From Levilactobacillus brevis (GTDB lineage Bacteria > Bacillota > Bacilli > Lactobacillales > Lactobacillaceae), in contig CP079699.1 in the NCBI GenBank assembly GCA_021383565.1, forward strand, positions 434,001-498,000: a stretch of 64,000 bases of DNA, read 5' to 3'. This document shows, in pieces, positions 26,104-35,874 of the stretch; the stretch's first letter is position 1; each line of letters opens with the position of its first letter. Both the position numbers and the translations under genes were made by a program. The notes beneath the pieces were generated by a model. It was not told the origin of the DNA. It saw nothing but the letters and a program-made list of their open reading frames with translations, and ran no database searches.

Positions 26104-27384
26104 GTGCACTTTCGCATAAAAGACGGGGTAACCTTGGACTTGTTGCCCACAAAACAATTTAAAACCATTGGGATCAAGGTGGATTTCGTGGCGCCACTTC
26201 AGGCCACGGCAATCACTGCCCGTGCGCTATTGGCTCAGGTCCTAGAGACCAGTACGGCGGCCTATCCAACGCAGACGGCGCTGGCACGTGAACTCTCACG
26301 CCTGTACGGGGCCAGCTTCGGCATTAGCGTCCTGAAGTTGGGTACCAAACACGTGATTCGACTGACGTGCTCGCTCGTGGATGAGCAGTACCTCGACAAT
26401 TTCGGGGCACAGCAACCCTTGTTTGAGCAAGGGATGGCGTTACTAAAGGAAGTTTTATTTGCGCCCTTATTGCCAAATGGCAATTTCGACCCGGCGACCT
26501 TTACCCAACAACGGCAGAACCTGCTGACGGCCATTAAGTCGTTGGACGATGACAAACAATATTTGGCCAACCGGCGGCTCCAGGAGCTACTCTTCACGGG
26601 CCAGCCCACGCAGGCGATGAGTGCGTTGGGTGATGTTCACGTCCTCAATGGGTTGTCGGCGACCGATGTTCTGGGAACTTACCATGACATGTTGGCCAAT
26701 GATGCTGTGCACGTTGCGGTGGTCGGCGATGTGGATGAAGATCGTGCTCAGGCGGCGATGGCCGATTGGCCGTTGGCGGACCGGACGATTACCGACACAA
26801 CGCCGTATTATCGGTGGCCATTGCGCGATCACGTTCAGGTTGGCGATGACGAAGCACCCGTGGTCCAGGCTAAATTGAATTTGGCCTACCAGTTTCCGAT
26901 TTACCGCGATGACGATGACTTCATGGCGGCAGTGGTCTTTAACGCGGCCTTTGGCGGCACGCCACTTTCCTTACTGTTCACCAACGTACGGGAAAAGGCC
27001 AGTTTGGCTTACTATGCCAGCAGCGGCTACAATCCATTTACCGGGACGTTGAGCGTGCAGACGGGGATTCAAGCGGAGAATCAACAACGCGTCGAGGACA
27101 TCATTGCCGAACAGTTGGCGGCGGTCCAGCGCGGTGAGTTGTCCGAACAGCTCTTGGCGGAAGTTAAAGCGAGCCTGCTGAATGCCCGTCTGGCAGCCTT
27201 GGATAGTCCGCAACGACGGTTGACTGGCTTGTTGAATACACAATTAACGCATTTACACGAGCCCTTGGCGGCTTGGCAAGAAAAGTTAGCGGCAATCACC
27301 GTTGCTGACGTCACCCGCGTGGCGCAACGGGTCACGCTACAAGCAACGTATTGTTTACATGGAGGTGTGCAGGGTGCTGAGTAA
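26104..27384 (+). CDS. ymfF: M16 family peptidase-like protein without the zinc motif (YmfF-like)
   Basis: 426 aa pitrilysin/insulinase-like fold. The HxxEH zinc motif is missing: at its place stands LLAQVLETST. The C-terminal half keeps the conserved arginine-tyrosine region of M16 partners (NVREKASLAYYASSGYNPFTG). It therefore looks like the non-catalytic partner of YmfH, whose gene overlaps its 3' end, as with the two subunits of mitochondrial processing peptidase. The start is probably GTG at 26104 (GAGGAGG 9 nt upstream); a TTG at 26098 is too close to that site. The cluster ymfF-ymfH-rodZ-pgsA-cinA-recA is conserved in Firmicutes. Confidence 0.9.
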   Translation: MHFRIKDGVTLDLLPTKQFKTIGIKVDFVAPLQATAITARALLAQVLETSTAAYPTQTALARELSRLYGASFGISVLKLGTKHVIRLTCSLVDEQYLDNFGAQQPLFEQGMALLKEVLFAPLLPNGNFDPATFTQQRQNLLTAIKSLDDDKQYLANRRLQELLFTGQPTQAMSALGDVHVLNGLSATDVLGTYHDMLANDAVHVAVVGDVDEDRAQAAMADWPLADRTITDTTPYYRWPLRDHVQVGDDEAPVVQAKLNLAYQFPIYRDDDDFMAAVVFNAAFGGTPLSLLFTNVREKASLAYYASSGYNPFTGTLSVQTGIQAENQQRVEDIIAEQLAAVQRGELSEQLLAEVKASLLNARLAALDSPQRRLTGLLNTQLTHLHEPLAAWQEKLAAITVADVTRVAQRVTLQATYCLHGGVQGAE

Positions 27385-28663
27385 GAAGAAATACGACCGG
27401 TTAGGCGAAACGGTTTACCAGGCCACACTGACCAATGGCCTGAAGGTACTCATGGTGCCCAAGGCCGGTTTTCACAAGACCTTCGCCATCATGACCACCA
27501 ACTACGGGGCCATGGACAATGAGTTTGTTCCCCGTGGTCAACACACGGCCGTGCGCTTTCCGGATGGAATTGCGCATTTCCTCGAACACAAGCTGTTTGA
27601 GAAGAAAGACCACGACGCCTTTGACCTGTTCGGCAAGTATGGCGCGAGTGCGAATGCCTTTACCGGGTTTACGCAGACCAGTTACTTGTTTGCGACGACT
27701 AGTCATTTGAAGGAAAACCTGGAGATTCTCTTGGATTTCGTTCAGGACCCATACTTCACGGCGGCGACGGTCAATAAAGAAAAGGGCATCATCGGCCAGG
27801 AAATTCAGATGTACGACGATGATCCGGGGTGGCAGAGCTACTTTGGCATGATTGGCCATCTGTATCCTAAGGAACCGCTACACATTGATATTGCCGGGAC
27901 GGTGGACTCCATCGACCGGATTACGGCGGATGACCTGTACGCGGCATACAACACCTTCTATCATCCCAGCAACATGAACCTCGTGGTGGTGGGGCAGTTG
28001 GATCCAGAGGAAACATTACGCTGGATTACGGCCAATCAGGACAGCAAGACATTTGCACCGAATGAACCGATTACCCGGGTGCCGTCCCCGCAGGCCCAAC
28101 CCGATGATATTGTGGCTGAGACCACACGTCAGCTTACGGTTTCGCGGCCCAAGGTCAGCATTGGCCTACGGGGCTTTGATACGGTCTCAGCTGGTCGGGC
28201 TGGCTTGCGGTACAGTGTCGCCGTATCGTTGATGTTTGACCTGTTGTTTAACGACACCAGCGATAACTATCTGCGGTTGTACGATGCTAACGTGATTGAC
28301 GATAGCTTTGGATATGATTTCCAAGTTCAACGTGGGGCACACTTTGCCCAGTTAGCCGGGGACACCGATCACCCTGAACAATTTGCGCAGGAGCTGTCGG
28401 CCATCTTGGCGGATGCGCGGGCCCAACTGGCAGCAGCCAAGCCTCAGTTTGAGCTCGTGAAACGTGAAGCGGTCGGCCGGATTGTGGGCGCCATCAACTC
28501 GGTAGAGGGCATCGCCAACCAATATGACGGCCCATTGTTTGATGAGGCGACTATTTTCGATGAATTAACTATTTTGGAGCAATTAAGTTTCGACGAGTTA
28601 CTGACTGCTGCGCGGGACTTTTTGGCCCAAAGTCGGCAAACGGTCTACACGATTTTGCCCTAA
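27374..28663 (+). CDS. ymfH: M16 family zinc peptidase (YmfH-like)
   Basis: 429 aa. The inverted zinc motif HFLEH is at residues 68-72, with the downstream glutamate in KEKGIIGQEIQMYDDD, so this subunit should be catalytic. The start is GTG at 27374, overlapping the ymfF stop by 11 nt, with GGAGG 8 nt upstream inside ymfF; this implies coupled translation. The physiological substrate is not known to me. Confidence 0.93.
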   Translation: MLSKKKYDRLGETVYQATLTNGLKVLMVPKAGFHKTFAIMTTNYGAMDNEFVPRGQHTAVRFPDGIAHFLEHKLFEKKDHDAFDLFGKYGASANAFTGFTQTSYLFATTSHLKENLEILLDFVQDPYFTAATVNKEKGIIGQEIQMYDDDPGWQSYFGMIGHLYPKEPLHIDIAGTVDSIDRITADDLYAAYNTFYHPSNMNLVVVGQLDPEETLRWITANQDSKTFAPNEPITRVPSPQAQPDDIVAETTRQLTVSRPKVSIGLRGFDTVSAGRAGLRYSVAVSLMFDLLFNDTSDNYLRLYDANVIDDSFGYDFQVQRGAHFAQLAGDTDHPEQFAQELSAILADARAQLAAAKPQFELVKREAVGRIVGAINSVEGIANQYDGPLFDEATIFDELTILEQLSFDELLTAARDFLAQSRQTVYTILP

Positions 28664-28775
28664 ATGGAGATTAAGAAACCGTTAAATCATGAATTCTGGG
28701 GCCTGTCGCTGAAAATGACGGGGTGCCTATGCTATACTGCTAGTAGAGAAATTTTGAACAGGTGGAGAATTAAAA

Positions 28776-29708
28776 ATGAGTGAAAACAAAATAACATTGG
28801 GGAAAACACTGCGCGATGCCCGGATTGCTAAGGGCTTCACGTTGGACGACCTGCAACAGACGACCAAGATTCAGAAGCGTTACCTCATTGCGATTGAGGA
28901 TCAAAACTTTGATGAATTGCCGGGCGACTTTTACGTCCGGGCCTTTATTAAGCAGTACGCCGACATGGTTGATCTGGATGGAGCAGAACTGTTAAAACAA
29001 TTTGACAGCGCCTTGCCAAGCACCCAGACGCAGGAGTACGTGGATAAGGTCAACGAGAACAATCCGGAAACGCGTTCGCAACAGCGGAAGGTCGATGACC
29101 GCTACGTTAAGTTGCGGCGGACGATTCCCGTGATTGGTATTGTCATTGTTGTGCTGGCCGTGCTGATCGGTATCTGGGTAGCGGCTTCCCGCAATGGGAG
29201 TAACACCAAGCAGGATAACGTGGACAGCAGTTCGGTGAGCGTATCCGGTAGCTCGAACAAGTCGTCTAGCAGTTCATCCAAGTCAAGTAGCACGTCATCG
29301 AAGTCTTCTTCCAAGAAGAAGACGGCCAGCTTCAAACAACTGAGCACGACGACTTCTGGTTCAACTTGGGAAATGAAGAATGCGTCGTCTAAGCCAAAGG
29401 TTGCCCTGTCTGCGAACAGCAGTGCCTGGGTGGCTGTTACGGTTAACGGTGCGACGAGTTGGCAGGGAACCTTGTCTTCATCCACGTCCCACACGATGAC
29501 CATTCCAAGTTCGGCAACGAGCGTCACCTTTAAGTTCGGTAATGCACCGGAGACGAAGGTTAAGGTTGACGGCAAGACGTTTGACTTCACTTCTGCGACG
29601 GCCACGAGTGCCGCCTCAAGTAGCAGTACCTCTGACACCACGACGACTACGAGTTCAAGCACCACGACAACGAGTCAGGTTCAGACGGTCACGTTGGAAT
29701 TTAAATAA
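28776..29708 (+). CDS. rodZ: RodZ-like cell-shape protein (HTH plus DUF4115)
   Basis: 310 aa. A cytoplasmic Xre-type helix-turn-helix (residues 8-72) that in RodZ binds MreB rather than DNA; a transmembrane helix (about 117-136); a Ser-rich outer linker (151-182); and a beta-rich DUF4115 domain (about 190-262), then a Thr/Ser-rich tail. It anchors MreB filaments to the wall machinery. An extended -10 (TGCTATACT) lies about 50 nt upstream and AGGTGGAG precedes the ATG. A terminator follows, but pgsA is close behind. Confidence 0.93.
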   Translation: MSENKITLGKTLRDARIAKGFTLDDLQQTTKIQKRYLIAIEDQNFDELPGDFYVRAFIKQYADMVDLDGAELLKQFDSALPSTQTQEYVDKVNENNPETRSQQRKVDDRYVKLRRTIPVIGIVIVVLAVLIGIWVAASRNGSNTKQDNVDSSSVSVSGSSNKSSSSSSKSSSTSSKSSSKKKTASFKQLSTTTSGSTWEMKNASSKPKVALSANSSAWVAVTVNGATSWQGTLSSSTSHTMTIPSSATSVTFKFGNAPETKVKVDGKTFDFTSATATSAASSSSTSDTTTTTSSSTTTTSQVQTVTLEFK

Positions 29709-29712
29709 CGTA

Positions 29713-29749
29713 GAAGCGGGTCGGTCCGTGGCGACCGGCGCGCTTTTTT
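29713..29749 (+). terminator. Terminator after rodZ
   Basis: AGCG-GTCGGTC pairs with GACCG-CGCGCT around GTGGC, followed by TTTTTT. Confidence 0.7.
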
Positions 29750-29779
29750 CGTGAGGTATGTTTTAAGGAGGAAAAGTTC

Positions 29780-30367
29780 GTGAATGTTCCAAATCGCTTA
29801 ACCATTGTTCGAATTATCTTGATTCCGATTTTCTTATTACTGCTCGTCGTTCCCTTGAATTGGGGGAACGTGGTGTGGCTAGGAACCACGATTCCCGTCA
29901 CTCAGGTGATTGGCGCAATCGTCTTCGCGGCGGCGTCGATTACCGACTTCTTGGACGGGCAGATTGCGCGGCGGCAACACCTCGTGACCAACTTCGGTAA
30001 ATTTGCCGATCCGTTGGCCGATAAGATGATTGTCATGACGGCCTTCATCTTGTTGGTTGACATGGGGGCCGTGCCCGCCTGGGGGGTAGCCATCATCGTT
30101 TGCCGGGAGTTGGCTGTGACCGGACTCCGGTTGATTGTCGTTGAGACCGGGGGCCGCGTATTGGCCGCTGCTTGGCCCGGTAAGATTAAAACGACCACGC
30201 AAATGGTTGGGATTATTCTCTTACTCTTAAATAACATTGGTTTTGGGACGATTCACGTGCCAATGGCCCTGATCTTCTTCTACATTTGCCTGTTCTTCAC
30301 GATCTACTCGGGAATCGATTACTTCGTTCAAAATCGGCAAGTCTTTGCGGATTCTTCCGCCGAATAG
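29780..30367 (+). CDS. pgsA: CDP-diacylglycerol-glycerol-3-phosphate 3-phosphatidyltransferase
   Basis: 195 aa membrane enzyme that makes phosphatidylglycerol phosphate. The CDP-alcohol phosphotransferase motif D-x2-DG-x2-AR-x8-G-x3-D-x3-D is complete: Asp56, Asp59, Gly60, Ala63, Arg64, Gly73, Asp77 and Asp81. About five transmembrane helices. The start is GTG after AAGGAGG. A strong hairpin follows the stop. Confidence 0.96.
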   Translation: MNVPNRLTIVRIILIPIFLLLLVVPLNWGNVVWLGTTIPVTQVIGAIVFAAASITDFLDGQIARRQHLVTNFGKFADPLADKMIVMTAFILLVDMGAVPAWGVAIIVCRELAVTGLRLIVVETGGRVLAAAWPGKIKTTTQMVGIILLLLNNIGFGTIHVPMALIFFYICLFFTIYSGIDYFVQNRQVFADSSAE

Positions 30368-30374
30368 TGTGATT

Positions 30375-30408
30375 GATAACCCCCGTTCCTTTGGTGACGG
30401 GGGTTATC
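30375..30408 (+). terminator. Hairpin after pgsA
   Basis: GATAACCCCCG pairs perfectly with CGGGGGTTATC. The T run behind it is poor (GTGTCCTCT), so it may be a weak terminator or an mRNA-stabilising hairpin. Confidence 0.55.
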
Positions 30409-30528
30409 GTGTCCTCTGTGCGCGAAAACACAATCGAATGGCCAGCGTTGTGAGGCGTTCGGTGGTATGCTGGAGATTGTAACTGACGATTGAACGGTAA
30501 ACCATGCCGTAATTTTTGAAAAAATAAC

Positions 30529-30568
30529 GATTTTAACAAATAAATCGCGGCTTTTTGCGGAGTTAGTC
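30529..30568 (+). promoter_or_regulatory. Element upstream of cinA, shared with radC
   Basis: Ungapped match to 18144-18183 (31 of 40 identical; last 15 identical). The competence-box-like part reads ACAAATA (30536-30542) and sits 11 nt before TTTGCGG, the same spacing as at radC. The cinA start codon is 23 nt downstream. Confidence 0.6.
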
Positions 30569-30591
30569 AAGGAGCCTTCAGGAGGGGTAAC

Positions 30592-31842
30592 ATGCAAGCA
30601 GAAATTATTGCGGTCGGAACGGAAATCTTGCTGGGACAGGTGGTCGATACGAATTCGGCCTACATTGCCCAGGGGCTCGCGGATGCGGGGATTGAAGTGT
30701 ACTATCACTCGCTGGTCGGCGATAACGCCGATCGGCTGACAGCGGTGGTGAATCAGGCCCGTTCGCGGAGTGACTTGGTGGTTATCAGCGGGGGCCTCGG
30801 ACCCACTAAGGACGATCTGACGAAGCAAACGGTCGCACAACTGCTGGGCGTCAAACTGGTTGAGGATCAACCGGCCATGGCAAAGATTCAACAGCACTTT
30901 GCGACGACGGGGCAGAAATTAACGCCTAATAACCGATTGCAGGCACTTTACCTCGCTGGCAGTGAACGGCTCCAGAATACAACTGGGATGGCTGTAGGGT
31001 CCTTTTATCGCGATCCACATGGGGCAGACTTGATGCTACTGCCCGGGCCACCCAGCGAATTGGAACCCATGTTTGAAAACGAAGCGTTGCCCCGGCTCAA
31101 GGCGGCCTACCGGCGACAAGAATTCTTGGTCTCTCGGGTGTTGCGCTTCTTTGGTATCGGGGAAGCGGAGCTGGTGACCCAGTTGGCCGACCTGATTGAT
31201 CAGCAGACCAATCCGACCATTGCGCCCTATGCCAAGGTTAACGAGGTAACGTTGCGGTTGACGGCGACGGCCCAGTCGACGGCGGCCGGCAACCAGCTAC
31301 TCGATCAGATGACGGCGACGATTCAAGACCGGGTAGGGGATTACCTTTACGGTTTTGGCGACGACAATAGTTTGGCCCAAGTGGTGGTCAAGACGCTGAT
31401 TGACCGGCAGTTGACGATTACGGCGGCTGAGAGTCTGACGGCCGGTAAGTTTCAAAGTACGCTGGGAGATGTTCCCGGCGTCTCGGCGGTCTTTCCCGGC
31501 GGCTTTGTGACTTATGCTAGCACGGCCAAGCACGACTTGTTGGGGGTCCCCCAGAACGTGATCGCCACGGACGGCGTGGTGAGTGCGGCCACGGCCAAAG
31601 AAATGGCGGAGCGGTCGCGACAGAAATTGGCCACGGATTTTGCGGTCAGCTTCACGGGGGTCGCTGGTCCCGATGCGTTGGAGGGTCAACCTGCAGGTAC
31701 CGTCTGGTTAGGCTTAGCGCAACGTGGTCAGACACCACAAGCCAAGTTGCTTCATCTGACAGGTAACCGGGCCAAGGTTAGAGAACGGGCGGTTATGCAG
31801 GCGTTGGACTGGCTCCGGCGTGTGTTAGCGGCACAAAAATAA
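30592..31842 (+). CDS. cinA: Competence/damage-inducible protein CinA
   Basis: 416 aa with both domains: N-terminal molybdopterin-binding-like COG1058 domain (residues 1-170, GTEILLGQVVDTNSAYIAQGL and SGGLGPTKDDLT), and the C-terminal PncC-like nicotinamide-mononucleotide deamidase domain (about 255-416, TAAESLTAGKFQSTLGDVPGVS). In streptococci CinA is a late competence protein that brings RecA to the membrane. CAGGAGGGG precedes the ATG. recA lies 91 nt downstream. Confidence 0.95.
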   Translation: MQAEIIAVGTEILLGQVVDTNSAYIAQGLADAGIEVYYHSLVGDNADRLTAVVNQARSRSDLVVISGGLGPTKDDLTKQTVAQLLGVKLVEDQPAMAKIQQHFATTGQKLTPNNRLQALYLAGSERLQNTTGMAVGSFYRDPHGADLMLLPGPPSELEPMFENEALPRLKAAYRRQEFLVSRVLRFFGIGEAELVTQLADLIDQQTNPTIAPYAKVNEVTLRLTATAQSTAAGNQLLDQMTATIQDRVGDYLYGFGDDNSLAQVVVKTLIDRQLTITAAESLTAGKFQSTLGDVPGVSAVFPGGFVTYASTAKHDLLGVPQNVIATDGVVSAATAKEMAERSRQKLATDFAVSFTGVAGPDALEGQPAGTVWLGLAQRGQTPQAKLLHLTGNRAKVRERAVMQALDWLRRVLAAQK

Positions 31843-31847
31843 AAGGG

Positions 31848-31859
31848 GAACTTTTGTTC
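31848..31859 (+). promoter_or_regulatory. GAAC-TTTT-GTTC palindrome upstream of recA
   Basis: The half-sites and the 4-nt gap match the Gram-positive LexA/DinR operator, but the TTTT centre does not fit its preferred RNRY. With the flanking bases it is also a small hairpin followed by CTCTTTTT, so it may instead be the cinA terminator. Confidence 0.4.
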
Positions 31860-31868
31860 TCTTTTTGC

Positions 31869-31897
31869 TTGCTTTTTGACGAATAAATCGGTATAGT
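31869..31897 (+). promoter_or_regulatory. recA promoter
   Basis: TTGCTT (31869-31874), 17-nt spacer, TATAGT (31892-31897). The spacer contains ACGAATAAATCG, close to the competence-like part of the cinA element (ACAAATAAATCG). Confidence 0.55.
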
Positions 31898-31933
31898 GTT
31901 ATTTGAAATGTAACGCACCTAAGGAGGATTTGG

Positions 31934-33049
31934 ATGGCTGACGAACGACAAGCGGCGCTAGATAAAGCGCTGAAGAAAATTGAAAAAGACTTTGGTAAGG
32001 GTTCCATCATGCGGTTAGGTGACAACACCAATATGCAGGTGGAGACCGTGCCCTCTGGCTCGTTGGCCCTTGATGTGGCTTTAGGGGTCGGTGGCTATCC
32101 CCGTGGACGAATCGTCGAAATTTATGGTCCTGAATCTTCAGGGAAGACCACGGTTGCCCTGCACGCGGTGGCTGAAGTCCAGAAGCGTGGCGGTACAGCA
32201 GCCTATATTGATGCTGAAAACGCCCTGGACCCCGCCTATGCTACGGCATTAGGGGTCGACATTGACAGCCTGTTACTGTCGCAACCAGATACGGGTGAAC
32301 AGGGACTGGAAATTGCCGATGCATTGATCTCTAGTGGTGCCGTTGACATTGTGGTCGTCGATTCCGTGGCGGCCTTGGTGCCACGTGCCGAAATCGAAGG
32401 CGAAATGGGTGACGCCCACGTGGGGTTACAAGCTCGGATGATGTCACAAGCACTGCGGAAATTGTCTGGGTCGATTAATAAGACCAAGACCATTGCTCTG
32501 TTTATTAACCAAATTCGGGAAAAAGTTGGGGTTATGTTTGGGAACCCCGAGACGACGCCTGGTGGTCGGGCCCTGAAGTTCTATGCCACGGTGCGACTAG
32601 AAGTTCGCCGGGCAGAACAGATCAAGGACGGTACCGACGTGATTGGGAACCGGACGCGGATCAAAGTCGTGAAGAACAAGGTGGCTTCACCCTTTAAGCG
32701 GGCCGAAGTTGACATCATGTACGGTCAAGGAATTTCCCAGACCGGGGAACTCTTGGACATGGCGGTCGAAAAGGATATCGTAGACAAGAGCGGTTCCTGG
32801 TACTCTTACGGCGAAGACCGAATTGGTCAAGGTCGCGAGAATGCCAAGCAGTATTTGGCTGATCATCCGGACATGATGGCTGAAGTCAATACTCGCGTGC
32901 GGACGGCTTATGGCGTCAACGTGGATGGCGATGATGCCCCGGCACCTAAGAAGGCCGATGCTAAGGATGACACCAAGACCAAAAAAGAGGGCAAGAAGCC
33001 CGCAACGCAACAAAGTGAATTAATTCCGAACAAGCCGCAAGGCAAGTAG
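31934..33049 (+). CDS. recA: Recombinase RecA
   Basis: 371 aa. Walker A GPESSGKT at 65-72; Walker [12 protein letters not shown] and [14 protein letters not shown]; loop 2 region around [21 protein letters not shown]. The C-terminal tail (about 330-371) is Lys/Asp-rich low complexity. It drives strand exchange and LexA cleavage, the trigger of the SOS genes at dinB and ruvAB in this window. AAGGAGG precedes the ATG. A strong terminator follows. Confidence 0.99.
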   Translation: MADERQAALDKALKKIEKDFGKGSIMRLGDNTNMQVETVPSGSLALDVALGVGGYPRGRIVEIYGPESSGKTTVALHAVAEVQKRGGTAAYIDAENALDPAYATALGVDIDSLLLSQPDTGEQGLEIADALISSGAVDIVVVDSVAALVPRAEIEGEMGDAHVGLQARMMSQALRKLSGSINKTKTIALFINQIREKVGVMFGNPETTPGGRALKFYATVRLEVRRAEQIKDGTDVIGNRTRIKVVKNKVASPFKRAEVDIMYGQGISQTGELLDMAVEKDIVDKSGSWYSYGEDRIGQGRENAKQYLADHPDMMAEVNTRVRTAYGVNVDGDDAPAPKKADAKDDTKTKKEGKKPATQQSELIPNKPQGK

Positions 33050-33055
33050 GAACGA

Positions 33056-33085
33056 GGCTTGAAGTCGCTGACTTCAAGCCTTTTT
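33056..33085 (+). terminator. recA terminator
   Basis: GGCTTGAAGTC pairs perfectly with GACTTCAAGCC around GCT, then TTTTT. Confidence 0.9.
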
Positions 33086-33192
33086 CGATTCACCTCAGAG
33101 CAGTACGAGTTGAGGAACGGTCGCGAACGACCAGATTACTGACGATCGGTTCCACCTGGGATGAATTTGCCGGCAGTTTCCGTGGAGTTTAG

Positions 33193-33221
33193 TTGACAGC
33201 GTTGATGGCAACCATTAAAAT
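33193..33221 (+). promoter_or_regulatory. rny promoter
   Basis: TTGACA (33193-33198), 17-nt spacer, TAAAAT (33216-33221), leaving a 5' leader of about 75 nt. Confidence 0.75.
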
Positions 33222-33303
33222 TGAAGTTGCGTCAGTTATCATATCAACATCTTGAAAAGTCTGATTTTAAATTAGTCATTTTTGATGATGCGGAGGTGGA
33301 ATC

Positions 33304-34863
33304 ATGAGTGTTCCAATTATAATCCTCGCAATCATCGCTATCGTTGTTGGTGTCGTGGGCGGTTATTATTATCGTAAATCGGTCTACGAACGCAAGCTAG
33401 ATGCTGCCAAGTTCACCGCGCAAGGTGTCTTGGCCGAAGCCAAAAAACAAGCTGAGACTGCTACCAAAGAGGCGCTATTAGAGGCCAAAGAGGACAGCCA
33501 CAAGTATCGGGCGGAAGTCGAACAAGAGCTGAAAGAACGACGTGCCGAAGTTCAGAAGCAAGAGGACCGCTTGATTCAACGAGAAGAAACGCTTGACCGG
33601 AAAGACAATGCTCTGGAAAAACGGGAAAATTCGTTGAATCGCCGAGACAAGAAGCTTAGTGGTGAAGAACAGAATTTAGCCAAAAAGCAACAACAAGCAG
33701 ACTCACTGATTGAAAAACGGCAGGATGCAGTGGAAGCTGTAGCCGCCTTATCCCAGGACGATGCACGGGACCTGATTATTTCAGAAGCCAAATCGGCTCT
33801 AGCAGGTGAACGGGCAAAAATGATCAAGGAAAGCGAAGAGTCAGCGCGCAAGACGGCCGAGGCTAACGCTAAGGACCTGATTGTGTCAGCGATTCAGCGC
33901 AGTGCTGCCGACATGGTGACCGAAACCACAATTTCTGTGGTCACGTTGCCGAACGACGACATGAAAGGGCGAATCATCGGTCGTGAAGGCCGGAATATTC
34001 GCACGCTGGAAACGTTGACCGGGATTGATTTAATTATCGATGATACCCCGGAAGCTGTCGTTTTGAGTGGCTTCGACCCATTACGGCGAGAAGTGGCTAA
34101 GATTGCCTTAGAGAAGTTGATCCAAGACGGCCGAATTCATCCGGCGCGGATCGAGGAAATGGTGGCCAAAGCCAAGAAAGAACTGGACGAACACGTCCGG
34201 GAGCTTGGCGAGCAAACGACCTTTGACCTCGGGATTCATTCGATGCATCCCGAATTGGTTAAGCTGGTTGGCCGCTTGAATTTCCGTATTTCTCATGGGC
34301 AAAATGCTTTAGCCCACTCAATTGAGGTTGCCAAGATCACTGGGGTCTTAGCCGCTGAACTCGGTGAGGATGTTACGTTAGCAAAACGTGCAGGATTATT
34401 ACATGATATTGGCCGCGCCGCGGAACATGAGGACGATAGCTCTTACATTACGACTGGGATGGAACTTGCGAAGAAGTATCGTGAGAGTTCAGTCGTTGTT
34501 AACGCTATTGCCGCTCAAGCGGATGAAACGGCGCCGCAGTCTGTGATTGCGGAACTGGTCGGGACCGCTGATTTGATTTCAGCCACTCGGCCGGGCGCAC
34601 GCTCTGATTCTCTTGAAAGTTACATCCACCGCTTAGATAAGTTAGAAACGATTGCCAACGCCTTTGACGGGGTTGACCACAGTTTCGCCATCCAAGCTGG
34701 ACGTGAAGTGAGAGTCATCGTGCGGCCAGAGAAGATTTCCGATACGGATGCCGTTGTCTTGGCACGAGACATTAAGAAGCAGATTGAGGGCGACTTGGAT
34801 TATCCAGGTCACGTCAAAGTTTCCGTCATCCGGGAAGTCCGGTCAGTTGAATATGCGAAATAA
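33304..34863 (+). CDS. rny: Ribonuclease Y
   Basis: 519 aa. N-terminal membrane anchor (residues 2-21), long Glu/Lys/Arg-rich coiled coil (about 30-200), KH RNA-binding domain (about 210-270, [25 protein letters not shown]), and HD nuclease domain with His367-Asp368 in [12 protein letters not shown]. It starts decay of many mRNAs at the membrane. CGGAGGTGG precedes the ATG. ymdB follows, as in Bacillus, but with its own terminator and promoter signals between. Confidence 0.97.
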   Translation: MSVPIIILAIIAIVVGVVGGYYYRKSVYERKLDAAKFTAQGVLAEAKKQAETATKEALLEAKEDSHKYRAEVEQELKERRAEVQKQEDRLIQREETLDRKDNALEKRENSLNRRDKKLSGEEQNLAKKQQQADSLIEKRQDAVEAVAALSQDDARDLIISEAKSALAGERAKMIKESEESARKTAEANAKDLIVSAIQRSAADMVTETTISVVTLPNDDMKGRIIGREGRNIRTLETLTGIDLIIDDTPEAVVLSGFDPLRREVAKIALEKLIQDGRIHPARIEEMVAKAKKELDEHVRELGEQTTFDLGIHSMHPELVKLVGRLNFRISHGQNALAHSIEVAKITGVLAAELGEDVTLAKRAGLLHDIGRAAEHEDDSSYITTGMELAKKYRESSVVVNAIAAQADETAPQSVIAELVGTADLISATRPGARSDSLESYIHRLDKLETIANAFDGVDHSFAIQAGREVRVIVRPEKISDTDAVVLARDIKKQIEGDLDYPGHVKVSVIREVRSVEYAK

Positions 34864-34870
34864 GTCAGAG

Positions 34871-34900
34871 AAGCTAGGCCAAGTTGGTCCTAGCTTTTTT
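34871..34900 (+). terminator. rny terminator
   Basis: AAGCTAGG pairs with CCTAGCTT, followed by TTTT. Confidence 0.85.
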
Positions 34901-35045
34901 ACGTCATTTCGGCCTAATCCATGGTAAAATAGACCGTATGTAAATTTAGGACCGATTGTGCTGGAATTGCGCGCAATCAGTAAAAAATAATCGGCAACTG
35001 CCGGTCAATGAGGGCCCATGTGGGGTCACAGATAGGGGAACGAAG

Positions 35046-35840
35046 ATGCGTATTCTTTTTGTTGGTGACGTGGTTGGAAATATTGGTGTCGACATGATTC
35101 ACGAGTATCTACCGCAACTCAAGCGCGACTTGAAACCACAGGTCACCATCGTCAACGGGGAAAATTCGACGCCCGTTGGACGGGGCATTAGCCAAAATAT
35201 CTACAAACAACTCCTGAAGGATGGCGCGGACGTGGTTACCATGGGAAATCATACCTGGGACAACGCCGAGCTCTATGATTTCATCGGGAGTGCCAACCGC
35301 CTCGTCCGTCCGGCCAACTTTCCCGGCGATACACCAGGTCAGGGCTGGACGAAGGTGAAGGTCAACCAGCAGGTCTTGGCCGTGGTCAACTTGCAAGGCC
35401 GGGTCTTCATGAATCCAATGGACGATCCCTTTGCGTTGATGCAGGACCTACTGCCGGAACTCGATACTGACTTTGTCTTCGTGGACTTCCACGCCGAGAC
35501 GACCAGCGAGAAGCGGGCCTTTGCTATGCGTTACGACGGCCAATTATCCGCGGTCGTTGGGACCCACACCCACGTTCAGACCAGCGATGCCCAGGTGCTC
35601 AAGCACGGGACGGCCTTTCTGACTGAAGCCGGGATGACCGGGCCCGCCGACAGTGTGTTGGGGATGCAGGCCGATAGTGTGATTGAACGTTTCGAGAATC
35701 AACGGCCCACCCGTTATACCGTTCAGGAGAAGGGGGCTGGCTTGCTTTCTGGTTGTGTGATCGACCTCAACGATAAGACCGGGCATGCCTCACGCATTCA
35801 CCCCATCTTAATCAGCCCGCAACACCCGTATCAAAGTTAA
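35046..35840 (+). CDS. ymdB: YmdB family metallophosphoesterase (2',3'-cNMP phosphodiesterase)
   Basis: 264 aa. Dinuclear metal ligands of the family are visible: Asp8 in FVGDVVGN, Glu in VNGENS (about 39), Asn/His in MGNHTWDN (about 67-73), and His residues in DFHAETTSEK and GTHTHVQTSD. In Bacillus it cleaves 2',3'-cyclic nucleotides and affects motility and biofilm states. The start ATG at 35046 (MRILFVGDVVG) follows AGGGGAACG; an open extension of 30 codons is rejected. An extended -10 (TGGTAAAAT) lies about 110 nt upstream. Confidence 0.93.
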   Translation: MRILFVGDVVGNIGVDMIHEYLPQLKRDLKPQVTIVNGENSTPVGRGISQNIYKQLLKDGADVVTMGNHTWDNAELYDFIGSANRLVRPANFPGDTPGQGWTKVKVNQQVLAVVNLQGRVFMNPMDDPFALMQDLLPELDTDFVFVDFHAETTSEKRAFAMRYDGQLSAVVGTHTHVQTSDAQVLKHGTAFLTEAGMTGPADSVLGMQADSVIERFENQRPTRYTVQEKGAGLLSGCVIDLNDKTGHASRIHPILISPQHPYQS

Positions 35841-35874
35841 TTTTTTTGTGAAGTGAAAGGATGAACCAATTTCC

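Noticed and set aside
29102-29665. Minus-strand frame of 187 codons antisense to rodZ
   Set aside because: Its Leu/Val/Glu-rich sequence mirrors the Ser/Thr-rich tail of rodZ on the other strand; no ribosome site.
31876-31897. TTGACG with TATAGT as the recA promoter
   Set aside because: The spacer would be 10 nt; TTGCTT at 31869 gives 17 nt.
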